DNA from: Treponema sp.
GTDB taxonomy: Bacteria; Spirochaetota; Spirochaetia; Treponematales; Treponemataceae
Reading direction: 5' to 3'
NCBI GenBank assembly: GCA_017470605.1
Contig: JAFUYH010000028.1
Coordinates: 1 to 47,139 of the forward strand
DNA: 47,139 nucleotides
In this document: positions 1-8,054 of the stretch, piece by piece
Layout of the letters: each line of letters opens with the position of its first letter
How positions within the stretch are numbered: the stretch's first letter is position 1
Translations under genes and position numbers: made by a program
Notes under the pieces: model-generated
The model's database searches: none
Seen by the model: only the letters and a program-made list of their open reading frames with translations
Told to the model about the DNA's origin: nothing

Positions 1-187
1 CATAGAAGAAATCCGAGGATTTTTGCCTGCAAAAACCGCAGGATTTCCTCGCAAAAAATGCTCAACCGCCTTTTCCAAGCCTTGGTGTAACGGACGTCCA
101 TCAGATTTAAATGTGCAAACTTTATAATGCGTTTGCCCTGGAGCAGGACGATTTTTATTGACAGATGGAGCGAGGTGATGTAAAATC
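1..187. other. Left-edge stretch with no supported gene
   Basis: No ATG-initiated gene with a ribosome site is visible here. The minus strand is open without a stop from about 186 to the window edge (about 60 codons, no ATG/GTG start with a ribosome site), so it could be the inside of a gene or repeat cut by the edge. A small hairpin is present (CCTGC 26-30 with GCAGG 38-42). I do not call a gene. Confidence 0.4.
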
Positions 188-218
188 TAGTCAGATTGAC
201 TAAGACTAAGCTGACTAA
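188..218. promoter_or_regulatory. Candidate operator of the Phd/PIN toxin-antitoxin operon
   Basis: Just upstream of the antitoxin are an inverted repeat (TAGTCAG 188-194, CTGACTA 211-217) and three direct GACTAA units at 198, 204 and 213. Phd/YefM antitoxins usually repress their own promoter by binding short palindromes like this. The placement, 20 bp before the start codon and next to the ribosome site AAGGAGG (226-232), fits autoregulation. Function is inferred. Confidence 0.4.
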
Positions 219-237
219 CTGATATAAGGAGGCCTCT

Positions 238-504
238 ATGTGCCAGATGAATGTTTTAGAAGCAAAAACTAATTTTTCAAAGATTATTGCAATGCTTGAA
301 CGTAAGGAAGAAAAAGAGGTGATTATTGCCAGGGCGGGAAAACCGGTTGTAAAAATGACTCTTCTTCCTCAAAAGGAAAGTATGGCTTCGAAGCTTGGAA
401 TGTTTAAGGATGATCCTCGGAAGCCAATAATCACTGATGAAAACTGGGATCCTTGTGCCTGGTCCGATGAAGAGCTTAAAGAAATATGGGGGGATTTGGT
501 TTAA
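238..504 (+). CDS. Phd/YefM-family antitoxin
   Basis: This 88-residue protein has the Phd/YefM antitoxin look: an N-terminal stretch (MNVLEAKTNFSKII) that forms the DNA-binding fold, followed by VIIARAGKPVVKM, typical of the family, and a polar acidic C-terminal tail that would wrap the toxin. The start at 238 has a strong ribosome site (AAGGAGG) six bases upstream. An internal ATG at 247 is less well placed. Its stop codon overlaps the start of the PIN-domain gene (TAATG), so the pair is translationally coupled. Expected role: neutralise the downstream RNase toxin and repress the operon. Family assignment is by sequence recognition. Confidence 0.85.
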   Translation: MCQMNVLEAKTNFSKIIAMLERKEEKEVIIARAGKPVVKMTLLPQKESMASKLGMFKDDPRKPIITDENWDPCAWSDEELKEIWGDLV

Positions 505-908
505 TGCAGTTTTTACTTGATACACATATTATTTTGTGGATGCTTTTCTATCCTGAAAAAATGCCATCAAAAGCTGTTTCTGTTTTACAGAATAAAGAAA
601 ATGATTTTTACTATAGCATTGCATCAATGTGGGAAATGGCAATAAAACATCGTAAACATCCAAAAGCTATACAGCATTCAGGTGTAGAATTCATGCATTA
701 CTGCGAAGCAATGGGCTTTTCAAAGCTTGAGATAGATGACAGACATGTCTGTGCCCTTGAAACTCTTGAGCAGAAGGAAGGCTCTCCAGAGCATGAAGAC
801 CCTTTTGATAGAATTCTTCTTGCTCAGGCCAAGGGAGACGGTATGACTCTTTTGACTCATGATAAAAAGTTTCTGACATACGATGAGCCATATGTCTTTG
901 TTGTCTAA
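504..908 (+). CDS. PIN-domain ribonuclease toxin (VapC-like)
   Basis: This 134-residue PIN-domain protein opens with MQFLLDTHIILWML, carrying the first catalytic Asp. It continues with a SIASMWEMAIK segment with the conserved Glu, and ends with a HEDPFDRILLAQA segment and LLTHDKKF that supply the remaining acidic residues. PIN toxins are Mg-dependent RNases that cut tRNA or mRNA. I choose the ATG at 504, overlapping the antitoxin stop by one base, rather than 486, because the family begins directly with the LLDTH strand. Phd-type antitoxin plus PIN toxin is a common pairing. Confidence 0.85.
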   Translation: MQFLLDTHIILWMLFYPEKMPSKAVSVLQNKENDFYYSIASMWEMAIKHRKHPKAIQHSGVEFMHYCEAMGFSKLEIDDRHVCALETLEQKEGSPEHEDPFDRILLAQAKGDGMTLLTHDKKFLTYDEPYVFVV

Positions 909-952
909 GTTAGGTTGACAGGCATTTTCCACGGGAGTGTCAGAATTTTACA

Positions 953-981
953 TTGAATTTGTCCATAAAACTCATTATATT
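953..981 (+). promoter_or_regulatory. Candidate sigma-70 promoter of pgk
   Basis: TTGAAT (953-958), a 17-base spacer and TATATT (976-981) lie 60 bp before the pgk start codon. The -10 region sits in a very AT-rich tract, so chance similarity is possible. Confidence 0.4.
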
Positions 982-1040
982 TTATTGTATATAGTAAATT
1001 TCCCTGCATTGTTTGTGGGGCATTATATAAGGAGAATCTT

Positions 1041-2309
1041 ATGATTAAGACTGTAAAAGACGTTGATTTGAAAGGCAAGCGCATCATCATGCGTGTAGAC
1101 TTCAACGTACCAATGAAGGACGGAGTTGTACAGGATGATACCCGTATCATGGCTGCACTTCCTACTATTAAATACATTCTTGAACAGAGCCCACGCTCTC
1201 TCGTTCTTATGAGCCACCTTGGAGACCCTAAAAAGGATGTTAAAAAGGCTCAGGAAAAAGCTGAAAAAGCCGGTAAAACATGGACAGACGCTGATGCTGA
1301 AAAGTTCATCAACGGTAAGAACCGCATGAAGCCGGTTGTAGAATATTTCGCTGCAAAACTCGGAAAGCCAGTTACATTCCTCCCAGATGCGCTCGGACAG
1401 AAGGCTGCTATTGATGCTCTTCCAGAAGGAGCTGTTGCAATGCTCGAGAACGTTCGCTTCCACAAGGAAGAAACCTCTAAGGATCCTGCAGAACGCGATG
1501 TAATGGCTAAGGAATTGGCTTCATACGGAGACATCTTCGTAAATGATGCATTCGGTACAGCTCACCGCGACCAGGCTTCTACAGCTTCTATTGCAAAATT
1601 CATGCCAGTTGAATCTGTTGGCGGCTTCCTTATGGAAAAAGAAGTAAAATACATTCAGCCAATGGTAACAAACCCAGAAAAACCAATGACTGCAATCATC
1701 GGTGGTGCTAAGGTTTCTTCAAAAATCGCTGTTCTTGAAAGCCTTATGAAGAACGCTTCTACACTCATCGTTGGTGGTGGTATGGCTTATACCTTCCTCA
1801 AGGCACAGGGACACTCAATCGGTAAGTCACTTGTAGAAGATGACTTCCTCGATACAGCAAAAGATCTTCTTGCTAAGGCTGAAAAGGCCGGTGTTAAGAT
1901 TCTTCTTCCTGTTGACCATGTTGGTGGTGCTGAATTTGCTGATAAGGATCCAGTTGCAGTTGATGCAGTTGACCTTCCAGATAACCTTATGGGTATGGAT
2001 GTTGGTCCTAAGACTGTTGAACTTTACAAGAACGCTATTCTTGCTTCAAAGTCAATCGTATGGAACGGACCTGTTGGAGTATTCGAGTTCGAAAACTTTG
2101 CAAAGGGAACTGAAGCTGTAGCCCGCCTTGTTGCAGAAGCAACATCTAAGGGTGCTATGACTGTAGTTGGTGGTGGAGACTCTGTTGCTGCCGTAAACAA
2201 GTTCAACCTTGCAGACAAGATGAGCCACGTTTCTACTGGTGGAGGAGCTTCGTTGGAATTCTTAGAGGGTAAAACTTTACCTGGTATAGCAATATTAGCT
2301 ACAAAATAA
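1041..2309 (+). CDS. pgk: Phosphoglycerate kinase
   Basis: Glycolytic enzyme that transfers phosphate from 1,3-bisphosphoglycerate to ADP, in the cytoplasm. At 422 residues it is of normal length. Recognisable landmarks are RVDFNVP (18-24), which binds the triose substrate, GGAKVSSK (about 221-228), the [10 protein letters not shown] segment, and the nucleotide loop GGGDS (about 377-381). A ribosome site (AAGGAG) precedes the ATG. The gene stands alone, with its own candidate promoter upstream and a hairpin terminator downstream. A lysine/alanine-rich insertion near residues 70-95 is longer than in the shortest bacterial forms. Confidence 0.97.
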   Translation: MIKTVKDVDLKGKRIIMRVDFNVPMKDGVVQDDTRIMAALPTIKYILEQSPRSLVLMSHLGDPKKDVKKAQEKAEKAGKTWTDADAEKFINGKNRMKPVVEYFAAKLGKPVTFLPDALGQKAAIDALPEGAVAMLENVRFHKEETSKDPAERDVMAKELASYGDIFVNDAFGTAHRDQASTASIAKFMPVESVGGFLMEKEVKYIQPMVTNPEKPMTAIIGGAKVSSKIAVLESLMKNASTLIVGGGMAYTFLKAQGHSIGKSLVEDDFLDTAKDLLAKAEKAGVKILLPVDHVGGAEFADKDPVAVDAVDLPDNLMGMDVGPKTVELYKNAILASKSIVWNGPVGVFEFENFAKGTEAVARLVAEATSKGAMTVVGGGDSVAAVNKFNLADKMSHVSTGGGASLEFLEGKTLPGIAILATK

Positions 2310-2318
2310 ATTTTTCTA

Positions 2319-2347
2319 AGGTGGTTGAGCCTGTCGAAACCACCTTT
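2319..2347. repeat. Dispersed inverted repeat, copy 1
   Basis: This hairpin downstream of pgk has arms AAGGTGGTT and AACCACCTT around GAGCCTGTCGA. Positions 2321-2343 are identical, in reverse complement, to 18640-18662 inside purL. The same core is a frequent intergenic repeat in gut bacterial genomes as far as I recall. Confidence 0.75.
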
Positions 2348-2360
2348 ACTGCAAATGAAA

Positions 2361-2387
2361 CCTTCGGAAGCCCCCGAAGGTTTTTTA
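2361..2387 (+). terminator. Rho-independent terminator after pgk
   Basis: A stem CCTTCGG (2361-2367) pairs with CCGAAGG (2374-2380) and is followed directly by six T residues. This is a textbook intrinsic terminator on the plus strand, separating pgk from the secG operon. Confidence 0.85.
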
Positions 2388-2408
2388 TTATCTGCTTTCT
2401 TTCTCGCA

Positions 2409-2437
2409 TTGACGAAACATCATATTTCTACTAATAT
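2409..2437 (+). promoter_or_regulatory. Candidate sigma-70 promoter of the secG/V-ATPase run
   Basis: TTGACG (2409-2414), a 17-base spacer and TAATAT (2432-2437) lie about 40 bp before secG and just after the pgk terminator. Downstream genes through the V-ATPase are closely spaced, so this could drive the whole run. Confidence 0.55.
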
Positions 2438-2478
2438 ATATTACCTTAAAAAGAAAAAAAATATTTGGAGAAAATAAA

Positions 2479-2883
2479 ATGGGTACAATTGGTGTTGTTC
2501 TTTTAGTTGCATTTATTATCGTTTGCGTGCTGCTTATTCTTTTAGTTCTTATTCAGGATGACGGCGAAAACGGCATGGGCGGACTTCTTGGAGGCCGCGG
2601 AACTGCTGCGTTCGGTTCACATTCAGCAAACGTTCTTACAAAGACAACTTTTGTATTGGTTATTCTGTTTTTCGTATTTGCAATTCTTCTTGCTCTTGTA
2701 AACAAGAAGCCTAAGATTGAAAAGGATCTTCTTCCGGAAGGTGCTGTAGAAGCAACTGTAGAATCAGATTCTTCTGCCGGTGAATGGTGGAATGACGATG
2801 CAGCCGCAGATTCTGCAACAGAGTCAGAAGCAGCCGCAGAAGCAGAAACTTTTGAAGAGACAGAAACAGAAACTGCAGAGTAA
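2479..2883 (+). CDS. secG: Protein-export membrane protein SecG
   Basis: SecG is the small accessory subunit of the SecYEG translocon and assists SecA-driven export. The protein shows the family pattern: a first membrane helix (about 3-27), the conserved loop LIQDDGENGMGGLLGG, a phenylalanine/glycine segment AAFGSHSANVLTKTT, and a second helix (about 54-75). At 134 residues it is longer than a minimal SecG because of an acidic, alanine/glutamate-rich C-terminal tail. GGAG precedes the start. The next gene begins three bases after the stop. Confidence 0.93.
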   Translation: MGTIGVVLLVAFIIVCVLLILLVLIQDDGENGMGGLLGGRGTAAFGSHSANVLTKTTFVLVILFFVFAILLALVNKKPKIEKDLLPEGAVEATVESDSSAGEWWNDDAAADSATESEAAAEAETFEETETETAE

Positions 2884-2885
2884 AT

Positions 2886-3359
2886 ATGATTAGTGAATTG
2901 CTGACGTGCAAGGAAATAAAAGTAAATCTGGAAAGCACTGAAAAAGAAGAGTGCTTTGCGGAGCTCCTTGAGCCCCTTGTGGCTAAATTTCGTCAGTTGA
3001 ACCGCTCGGAAGCAATGAGTGCCTTACTTGCTCGTGAAGAATTAAAAAGTACTGCTATACTTCCGGGGGTCGCAATTCCTCATGCTGTAACAAGTAAGAA
3101 ACTTGGTTCTCCTGCAATCGCAATTGGAATCAGTAAAAATGGTATTGAATTTGATTCTGTTGATTCAGGAATTAATGAAAAAAATCCCATAGTAAAATTA
3201 ATTTTTGAAATATTCTTTGAAGAAGATGATGCAGTAAAGCATTTGCAGGTTCTGCGTGATATTCTTCAGCTTGTAAGCAATCAGCACTTTCTGAAAGAAG
3301 TGTTAAAAGCAGAGTCTTCTCAGGAAGTAATGGACATTATTAAGTTTTTTGAGGGATAA
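2886..3359 (+). CDS. PTS EIIA type-2 (mannitol/fructose, PtsN-like) domain protein
   Basis: This 157-residue protein is a stand-alone EIIA domain of the fructose/mannitol/nitrogen class. The phosphorylatable histidine is visible in PGVAIPHAVT (His66), and the later FEIFFEEDDAVKHLQVLRDI segment is typical of the family. Such proteins take phosphate from HPr and either pass it to a sugar permease or act as regulators. No PTS permease gene is nearby, so a regulatory role is more likely. It starts two bases after the secG stop and is followed at once by V-ATPase genes, which suggests co-transcription with a proton or sodium pump. Confidence 0.85.
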   Translation: MISELLTCKEIKVNLESTEKEECFAELLEPLVAKFRQLNRSEAMSALLAREELKSTAILPGVAIPHAVTSKKLGSPAIAIGISKNGIEFDSVDSGINEKNPIVKLIFEIFFEEDDAVKHLQVLRDILQLVSNQHFLKEVLKAESSQEVMDIIKFFEG

Positions 3360-3360
3360 A

Positions 3361-3675
3361 ATGAGTGAAGTAAATCAGGAACTTGCAGCAATACAGCACT
3401 TGCTTGAAATTGAAAAACAGGCAGCATCACTTATTGATTCTGCAAAAATTGACGCAGAGCAGTATGTCTCAAAAGCGCATGCTCAGTATAACCTTGCATT
3501 TAAAGAAAAGGTTGAAGAATTAAGCAGCGAACTTGAAGCCGATTTTAATAAAAAACATAATGAAATTGAAAAAAAATATAAGGATGAAATAGATTCTTAT
3601 AAAGCATCCTATTCTTCTAAGCCGCAGAATAAAGAAGCCTTGTTCTCTCTTCTTGAAAAATTGCTTTTTGCTTAA
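3361..3675 (+). CDS. V-type ATPase subunit G/H-like peripheral-stalk protein
   Basis: This short, highly charged protein of 104 residues is predicted to be helical and coiled-coil over most of its length (IEKQAASLIDSAKIDAEQY and onwards). It resembles the small stalk subunit (G/H) that pairs with subunit E in the peripheral stalk of V/A-type ATPases. I choose the ATG at 3361, one base after the EIIA stop; an upstream in-frame start at 3349 would overlap that gene. Assignment rests mainly on size, coiled coil and position at the head of the V-ATPase genes. Confidence 0.7.
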   Translation: MSEVNQELAAIQHLLEIEKQAASLIDSAKIDAEQYVSKAHAQYNLAFKEKVEELSSELEADFNKKHNEIEKKYKDEIDSYKASYSSKPQNKEALFSLLEKLLFA

Positions 3676-3692
3676 TTAGTGAGGTGCCTGTT

Positions 3693-4724
3693 ATGGATAA
3701 AAACGGAGCCGGATCTTACATTTTTGCAAAAGCCAGCGGAATCCTTGGCAAGTCTTTTGTTGGGGAAAGAGCTTCACTTTTATTTAATCAGAATAATCTT
3801 CAGGATTTATGGTCTCTTCTTTTCAGGACTCATCCGCCAATGGTGCCAGAAGTCCTTCTTGCAAAACAGATAGAAGTAGAAGCTCAGAAACGGTTTATCA
3901 GTGAATATACGACTTTGGTAAATACTTATGACAGGCCGGATTCAGTTTTAATTGACCAGCTTTATCTTTATGAAGCAGAAAATCTTAAAGAAATAGGAGC
4001 TGCTCTCTGTAATGGAGAGAAGGAATGTCCTCCACTTGTTGATTTAGGCTCTTTTTCTCAGTTAAATTATTCGGCTTGGCCTGACATAAAAAAGATAACT
4101 AAAGGTTCAATTTTTTCGTGGTATAATCATGTGCCGGGTGTTCATGAGCAGCAGGAAATGGAATTCAAGGTTGATATGCAGATTGTTCGTCATCTGTGGA
4201 ATTCTGTTCTGGAAGAAAAGGGTGAAGATTACGATGCCTTAATGAAAATCTACAGGAAAGAGTATGTCGTAAAAAATATCATCTGGGCACTCCGTCTTCG
4301 TCTTTTTTATGACATGTCTCCTGAACAGATTTCTGAAAAACTAATCAGTCTTTCTCCTCGTATAAGTCGTTCAGATTCTCTTGCAGGCCCTGCCTTAAAG
4401 GTTCTGGAACTTCCGCTTGATGATTATAATGCCTGGGCTGAGTCTGAAGTAAAAAATCTGATTAATCCTCATACAGAAGGACTTGTCTGGCAGATAAATC
4501 CTAGCTGGATAGAAAAAAGAAGTCGTGTAGAGATAGAAAAACTTGCCCTCAATGTTTTTCACCAGTATCCTATGTCTGTATGCTCTTTGATTGCCTGGTA
4601 CAAAATAAAGCACTTTGAACTTACCTGCATAAGAACGGCTGTGGAAAGCCTTAGGCTGAATATCAGTTCAGAAGAAGCTATGAATGCTGTTGGAGTAAAT
4701 TACGGAGGTATGAATAATGGCTAG
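3693..4724 (+). CDS. atpC: V-type ATPase subunit C (AC39-like)
   Basis: Subunit C links the rotor shaft to the membrane ring in A/V-type ATPases. This 343-residue helical protein has the family's opening (YIFAKASGILGKSFVGERA) and the repeated helical bundle with conserved WYKIKHFELTCIR near the C terminus. I prefer the ATG at 3693, preceded by GAGGTG at suitable spacing, over the in-frame GTG at 3684, which lies within that ribosome site. The 3' end overlaps subunit I by 8 bases. Confidence 0.85.
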   Translation: MDKNGAGSYIFAKASGILGKSFVGERASLLFNQNNLQDLWSLLFRTHPPMVPEVLLAKQIEVEAQKRFISEYTTLVNTYDRPDSVLIDQLYLYEAENLKEIGAALCNGEKECPPLVDLGSFSQLNYSAWPDIKKITKGSIFSWYNHVPGVHEQQEMEFKVDMQIVRHLWNSVLEEKGEDYDALMKIYRKEYVVKNIIWALRLRLFYDMSPEQISEKLISLSPRISRSDSLAGPALKVLELPLDDYNAWAESEVKNLINPHTEGLVWQINPSWIEKRSRVEIEKLALNVFHQYPMSVCSLIAWYKIKHFELTCIRTAVESLRLNISSEEAMNAVGVNYGGMNNG

Positions 4725-6735
4725 AACTGCAGAAATGAAACTTCTGGAACTTATGGTTCTGAAAGAAGATATTTCTCCTGTGGTAGAATACATAGGTAAA
4801 AAAGAAAATTTTCAGTTTGTTTCAAAAAATCATACAGACAAGGCTTATGGAAAGAAGGACTCTTCTACAGCCTTAAATTCTTTTTCTCAGGATGCTGAAC
4901 TTTTTGACCAGCTTCGCAGTGCCTGTATAGAACTTCAGCTGGATACTTCTTCTGTAATTGTAAAAGACTGTTCTTCTCCTTCTGATGTAGAAAGAAATGA
5001 AGCGGCGCGGATTATTGAATCTTATAAGACTTTGCAGCAGCGCAATGAAGCCGCAAGTGATAATTTTGTCAAAATCACAGACGCAAGAAAAGAAGTTCTC
5101 GCATTTGCGAACCTGAAAGTTCCTTATTCAGAACTTGAACATCTTTCTTTCCTTTCCATGAAGATTGGCCGTATTGTTCCTGCAGATTTTGATAAAATTA
5201 AGAATGTCCTTGCTGGTACGGCAGAAGTAATTGCCTTAGGTGATGATAAATCTCATATTCTTGTTGCATCTTCTAAAAAAGGACGCTTTGCAATAGATAC
5301 AGAACTTAAAAACTTTGGTTTTACACCTGTGGAAATTCCTGAAGATTTTAACGGAGTTCCGGAAGATGTTCTGCAGGGAATGGATAAAAAACTTGCAGAA
5401 GCACGTGAAGCCGTTGATGAACTTGTTGTTGAACGGATGAACTTTGTGGAAACCCATAAAGATAAAATCTTAAAACTTCTGGGAGATTTTGCACTTGCTG
5501 TTCAGGTTGACAATATTACACACGGACTGGAATCAACTGAACTTGTTTATAGAATTACCGGCTGGATATATGCAAATGATGTTCAGGCATACATGAAGGA
5601 CCTTGATGAAATTACAGAAGGCCGGATTGTAATACGCGAATATGACGTTCATGAAGTTCTTGATGTAGTGAACGGCAAGGAACAGGTTCCCGTAAAACTT
5701 AAACATGGAACTTTTGTAAAAAGTTTTGAGAGAATGGTCTTTTCTTACGGAGCTCCTGTTTATGGAACTATAGACCCGACTCCTTTTGTTGCAATTTTCT
5801 TTACAATCCTTTTTGGAATTATGTTTGGAGACTGCGGACAGGGGCTTTTCTTTATTCTTCTTGGTATTTTGATGGCCCGCAAGGTAATAAAAGTGGGGAA
5901 TTGGAATAAATTTGCTCCTATTTTTATCGCAATCGGCCTTTCAAGTTCAATAATGGGGCTTCTTACAGGTGAATTTTTTGGAACTGAAAAAGTTCTTGAA
6001 CCTTTTGCATATTGGGTGACTGGCCTTTTTGGAAAACCCCATGCACCTATCCTGCATCTGATGCCTTCAGATGACCCTAAATCAATTTACGTAATGTTCG
6101 GGGTGTTTGGTGTTGCTGTTGCAATCGGTTTTGTAATAAATACCTGCGGGCTTATAATCAATATGATTAATAATGTAATCAGAAAAAAATATGCAGAGGC
6201 TCTGTTCGGTAAAAATGGACTTGCCGGTGCTGTATTTTTCTGGTATGTAATTGCCCTGGTTTTAAGAATTGTTCTCCAGCATCACAAGATTGCCATTTAT
6301 GACATTGTGATTATCTGTCTGGCTCTTTTCTTTGCAGCCTTTGCTTCTCCTTTTGAGCGGGCCATGAATAAGGAAAGGCCTCTTTTTGAAAACGGATTTG
6401 GAACCTATCTTATTTCCAGTGTGGTTGAGCTGATAGAAGTTTTCTCTGGTTATCTTTCAAACACAATCAGTTTTGTGCGTGTTGGTGCATTTGCCCTTTC
6501 TCATGCAGTTCTGAACTTTACTATTCTTACTCTTACAAATATGTGTGGTGGTGTGCTTTCTGTAGGCGGAATAATCGTTTTGATTCTTGGAAATGCTCTT
6601 ATAATCGTTCTGGAAGGAATGATTGTTGCAATTCAAGTTATCCGTTTGCAATATTATGAGTTTTTCAGTAAATTCTTCCATGAAAATGGACGTGAATTTA
6701 AGCCGTTTACTTTTGAATCAATTAGTGAAAAGTAA
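4717..6735 (+). CDS. atpI: V-type ATPase subunit I (a-subunit)
   Basis: This 672-residue protein has two parts. A soluble helical N-terminal half (about 1-350) acts as part of the stator. A membrane half starts at TPFVAIFFTILFGIMFGDCGQG (about 355), with about seven to eight hydrophobic helices, and carries the ion half-channel. The conserved arginine-containing helix near the C terminus (YLSNTISFVRVGAFALSHAVL) is present; its Arg faces the proteolipid carboxylate. A GGAGGT ribosome site inside the end of subunit C precedes the ATG. Confidence 0.95.
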   Translation: MARTAEMKLLELMVLKEDISPVVEYIGKKENFQFVSKNHTDKAYGKKDSSTALNSFSQDAELFDQLRSACIELQLDTSSVIVKDCSSPSDVERNEAARIIESYKTLQQRNEAASDNFVKITDARKEVLAFANLKVPYSELEHLSFLSMKIGRIVPADFDKIKNVLAGTAEVIALGDDKSHILVASSKKGRFAIDTELKNFGFTPVEIPEDFNGVPEDVLQGMDKKLAEAREAVDELVVERMNFVETHKDKILKLLGDFALAVQVDNITHGLESTELVYRITGWIYANDVQAYMKDLDEITEGRIVIREYDVHEVLDVVNGKEQVPVKLKHGTFVKSFERMVFSYGAPVYGTIDPTPFVAIFFTILFGIMFGDCGQGLFFILLGILMARKVIKVGNWNKFAPIFIAIGLSSSIMGLLTGEFFGTEKVLEPFAYWVTGLFGKPHAPILHLMPSDDPKSIYVMFGVFGVAVAIGFVINTCGLIINMINNVIRKKYAEALFGKNGLAGAVFFWYVIALVLRIVLQHHKIAIYDIVIICLALFFAAFASPFERAMNKERPLFENGFGTYLISSVVELIEVFSGYLSNTISFVRVGAFALSHAVLNFTILTLTNMCGGVLSVGGIIVLILGNALIIVLEGMIVAIQVIRLQYYEFFSKFFHENGREFKPFTFESISEK

Positions 6736-6767
6736 TTTCACTTAAAATAAATATATAGGGGTTTTTT

Positions 6768-7076
6768 ATGAAAAAGAGAATTATTTCTTTCCTGACTTTC
6801 TTGATGGCTGGTGCCGCTGTATTTGCACAGGAAGCCGCAGCTACTGCTTCTTCAGCTTCTGGTGCAGGTGATTCACTTAAATATCTTGCTGCGGCAATTG
6901 CCGTTGGACTTGCATGTATTGCTTCTGGTATGGCAGTAGGAAAAATTGGTGCTGCCGCTATGGGGGCAATGAGTGAAATCCCTGAACTTTCTGGAAAGGC
7001 TCTGCCATTCGTAGGTCTTGCGGAAGGTATCTGTCTTTGGGGAATGCTTGTAGCAGTACTTATTCTTTTCAGATAG
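6768..7076 (+). CDS. atpK: V-type ATPase subunit K (proteolipid, c-ring)
   Basis: Rotor-ring proteolipid of 102 residues. The N terminus looks like a cleavable signal peptide (MKKRIISFLTFLMAGAAVFA, then QEAAA), as also occurs in some bacterial V-ATPase K subunits. It is followed by a two-helix hairpin (about 38-64 and 78-101). The ion-binding carboxylate is Glu86 in FVGLAEGICLWG. It is a single-hairpin form rather than the duplicated four-helix form. Whether it carries H+ or Na+ cannot be settled by eye. Confidence 0.9.
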   Translation: MKKRIISFLTFLMAGAAVFAQEAAATASSASGAGDSLKYLAAAIAVGLACIASGMAVGKIGAAAMGAMSEIPELSGKALPFVGLAEGICLWGMLVAVLILFR

Positions 7077-7087
7077 TTTTACTTTAA

Positions 7088-7420
7088 ATGAAGTTTTTTA
7101 TTATCGGCGAACGGGAATTAGTCCTTGCATTCAAACTTACCGGAATAGACGGCGTGGCTGCAGAGACCCGGACAGAAGTGCTTGATGCATTTAATCGTGT
7201 AACGGGAAAAGGTGGTATTGCGAATGTTCCTTCCGGAGAAATTCCTCGTGTTCTTATTCTTACTGAGCAGGCAGCCAGTAAAATAGAAGATGAAGAGATT
7301 GCATGGCAGAAAACAGGAAAATTTCCTCTGATTGTAGAGATTCCGGGTCTAAACGGACATCTGGAAGGAAAGAGGTCTTTGTCTGATGCAATACGCGAGG
7401 CAATTGGAGTTCAGGTTTAG
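7088..7420 (+). CDS. atpF: V-type ATPase subunit F
   Basis: Small central-stalk subunit of 110 residues. It begins with MKFFIIGERELVLAFKLTGIDG, the typical F-subunit strand and glycine-rich loop, continues with RVLILTEQAASKI, and ends with a helix (SLSDAIREAIG). In A/V-type enzymes F binds subunit D in the rotor and modulates ATPase activity. It lies 11 bases after subunit K. No strong Shine-Dalgarno sequence is visible before its ATG. Confidence 0.9.
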   Translation: MKFFIIGERELVLAFKLTGIDGVAAETRTEVLDAFNRVTGKGGIANVPSGEIPRVLILTEQAASKIEDEEIAWQKTGKFPLIVEIPGLNGHLEGKRSLSDAIREAIGVQV

Positions 7421-7438
7421 TAAGGAAAAGGTGATTTT

Positions 7439-8053
7439 ATGCAGGAATTACGATCAACAGATGTTCTTGATAAAGAGATTCAGTCAGAAGCACGCAGAAA
7501 AGCTGACAAAATCCTAAAAAAGGCAAAGGAAGACAGCGAGCAGATTCTTGCCAGCGTAGACAGCAATATTGCAAGTCTAAGGGCGGAAAGAGAAAAGAAA
7601 AATCAGCAGCGTCTGGAATCTTTTGAAAAGAACCAGAAGGCTGCAGTCCCACTTGAAAAAGCGCGTTTTGAAGTTTCCTTTATTCAGGAAAAACTTTCAG
7701 AAGGCGTAAATGAATGGCTTGCAGCAATGACAGAAGAAAAAAGACTGAATCTGCTTTTTAAAGATTATTCTCATCAGAAAGGAACAAAGGTTCATGCGTA
7801 TATTTATGGTTTTGACTTCAAAAATGCAAAGAAATTTGTAGAAAAAAAGATTGGTCAGGACCTGACTTCCTGCGAAGAAACTGTTTTTGGAAAAATCGTC
7901 GTAGAAGAAACTTGTGGTCTTGAAAAGCCAGAAGGCATTATTATTGAAGCGGATGACAAATCATTGCGTTCTTGTCTTACAATGAGCCGGGTTATCGGTT
8001 CTCTTTTTGACGTAAACAGAAAGGAACTTGCCGCTGCTTTACTAGGAGTCTAA
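7439..8053 (+). CDS. atpE: V-type ATPase subunit E
   Basis: This 204-residue protein is the main peripheral-stalk subunit. The first about 100 residues form a long charged helix ([20 protein letters not shown] and onwards) that would pair with the G/H subunit. The C-terminal domain ([28 protein letters not shown]) is the globular head that contacts the catalytic A/B ring. AAGGAAAAGGTGA precedes the ATG. The stop is one base from the start of subunit A. Confidence 0.88.
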   Translation: MQELRSTDVLDKEIQSEARRKADKILKKAKEDSEQILASVDSNIASLRAEREKKNQQRLESFEKNQKAAVPLEKARFEVSFIQEKLSEGVNEWLAAMTEEKRLNLLFKDYSHQKGTKVHAYIYGFDFKNAKKFVEKKIGQDLTSCEETVFGKIVVEETCGLEKPEGIIIEADDKSLRSCLTMSRVIGSLFDVNRKELAAALLGV

Positions 8054-8054
8054 G

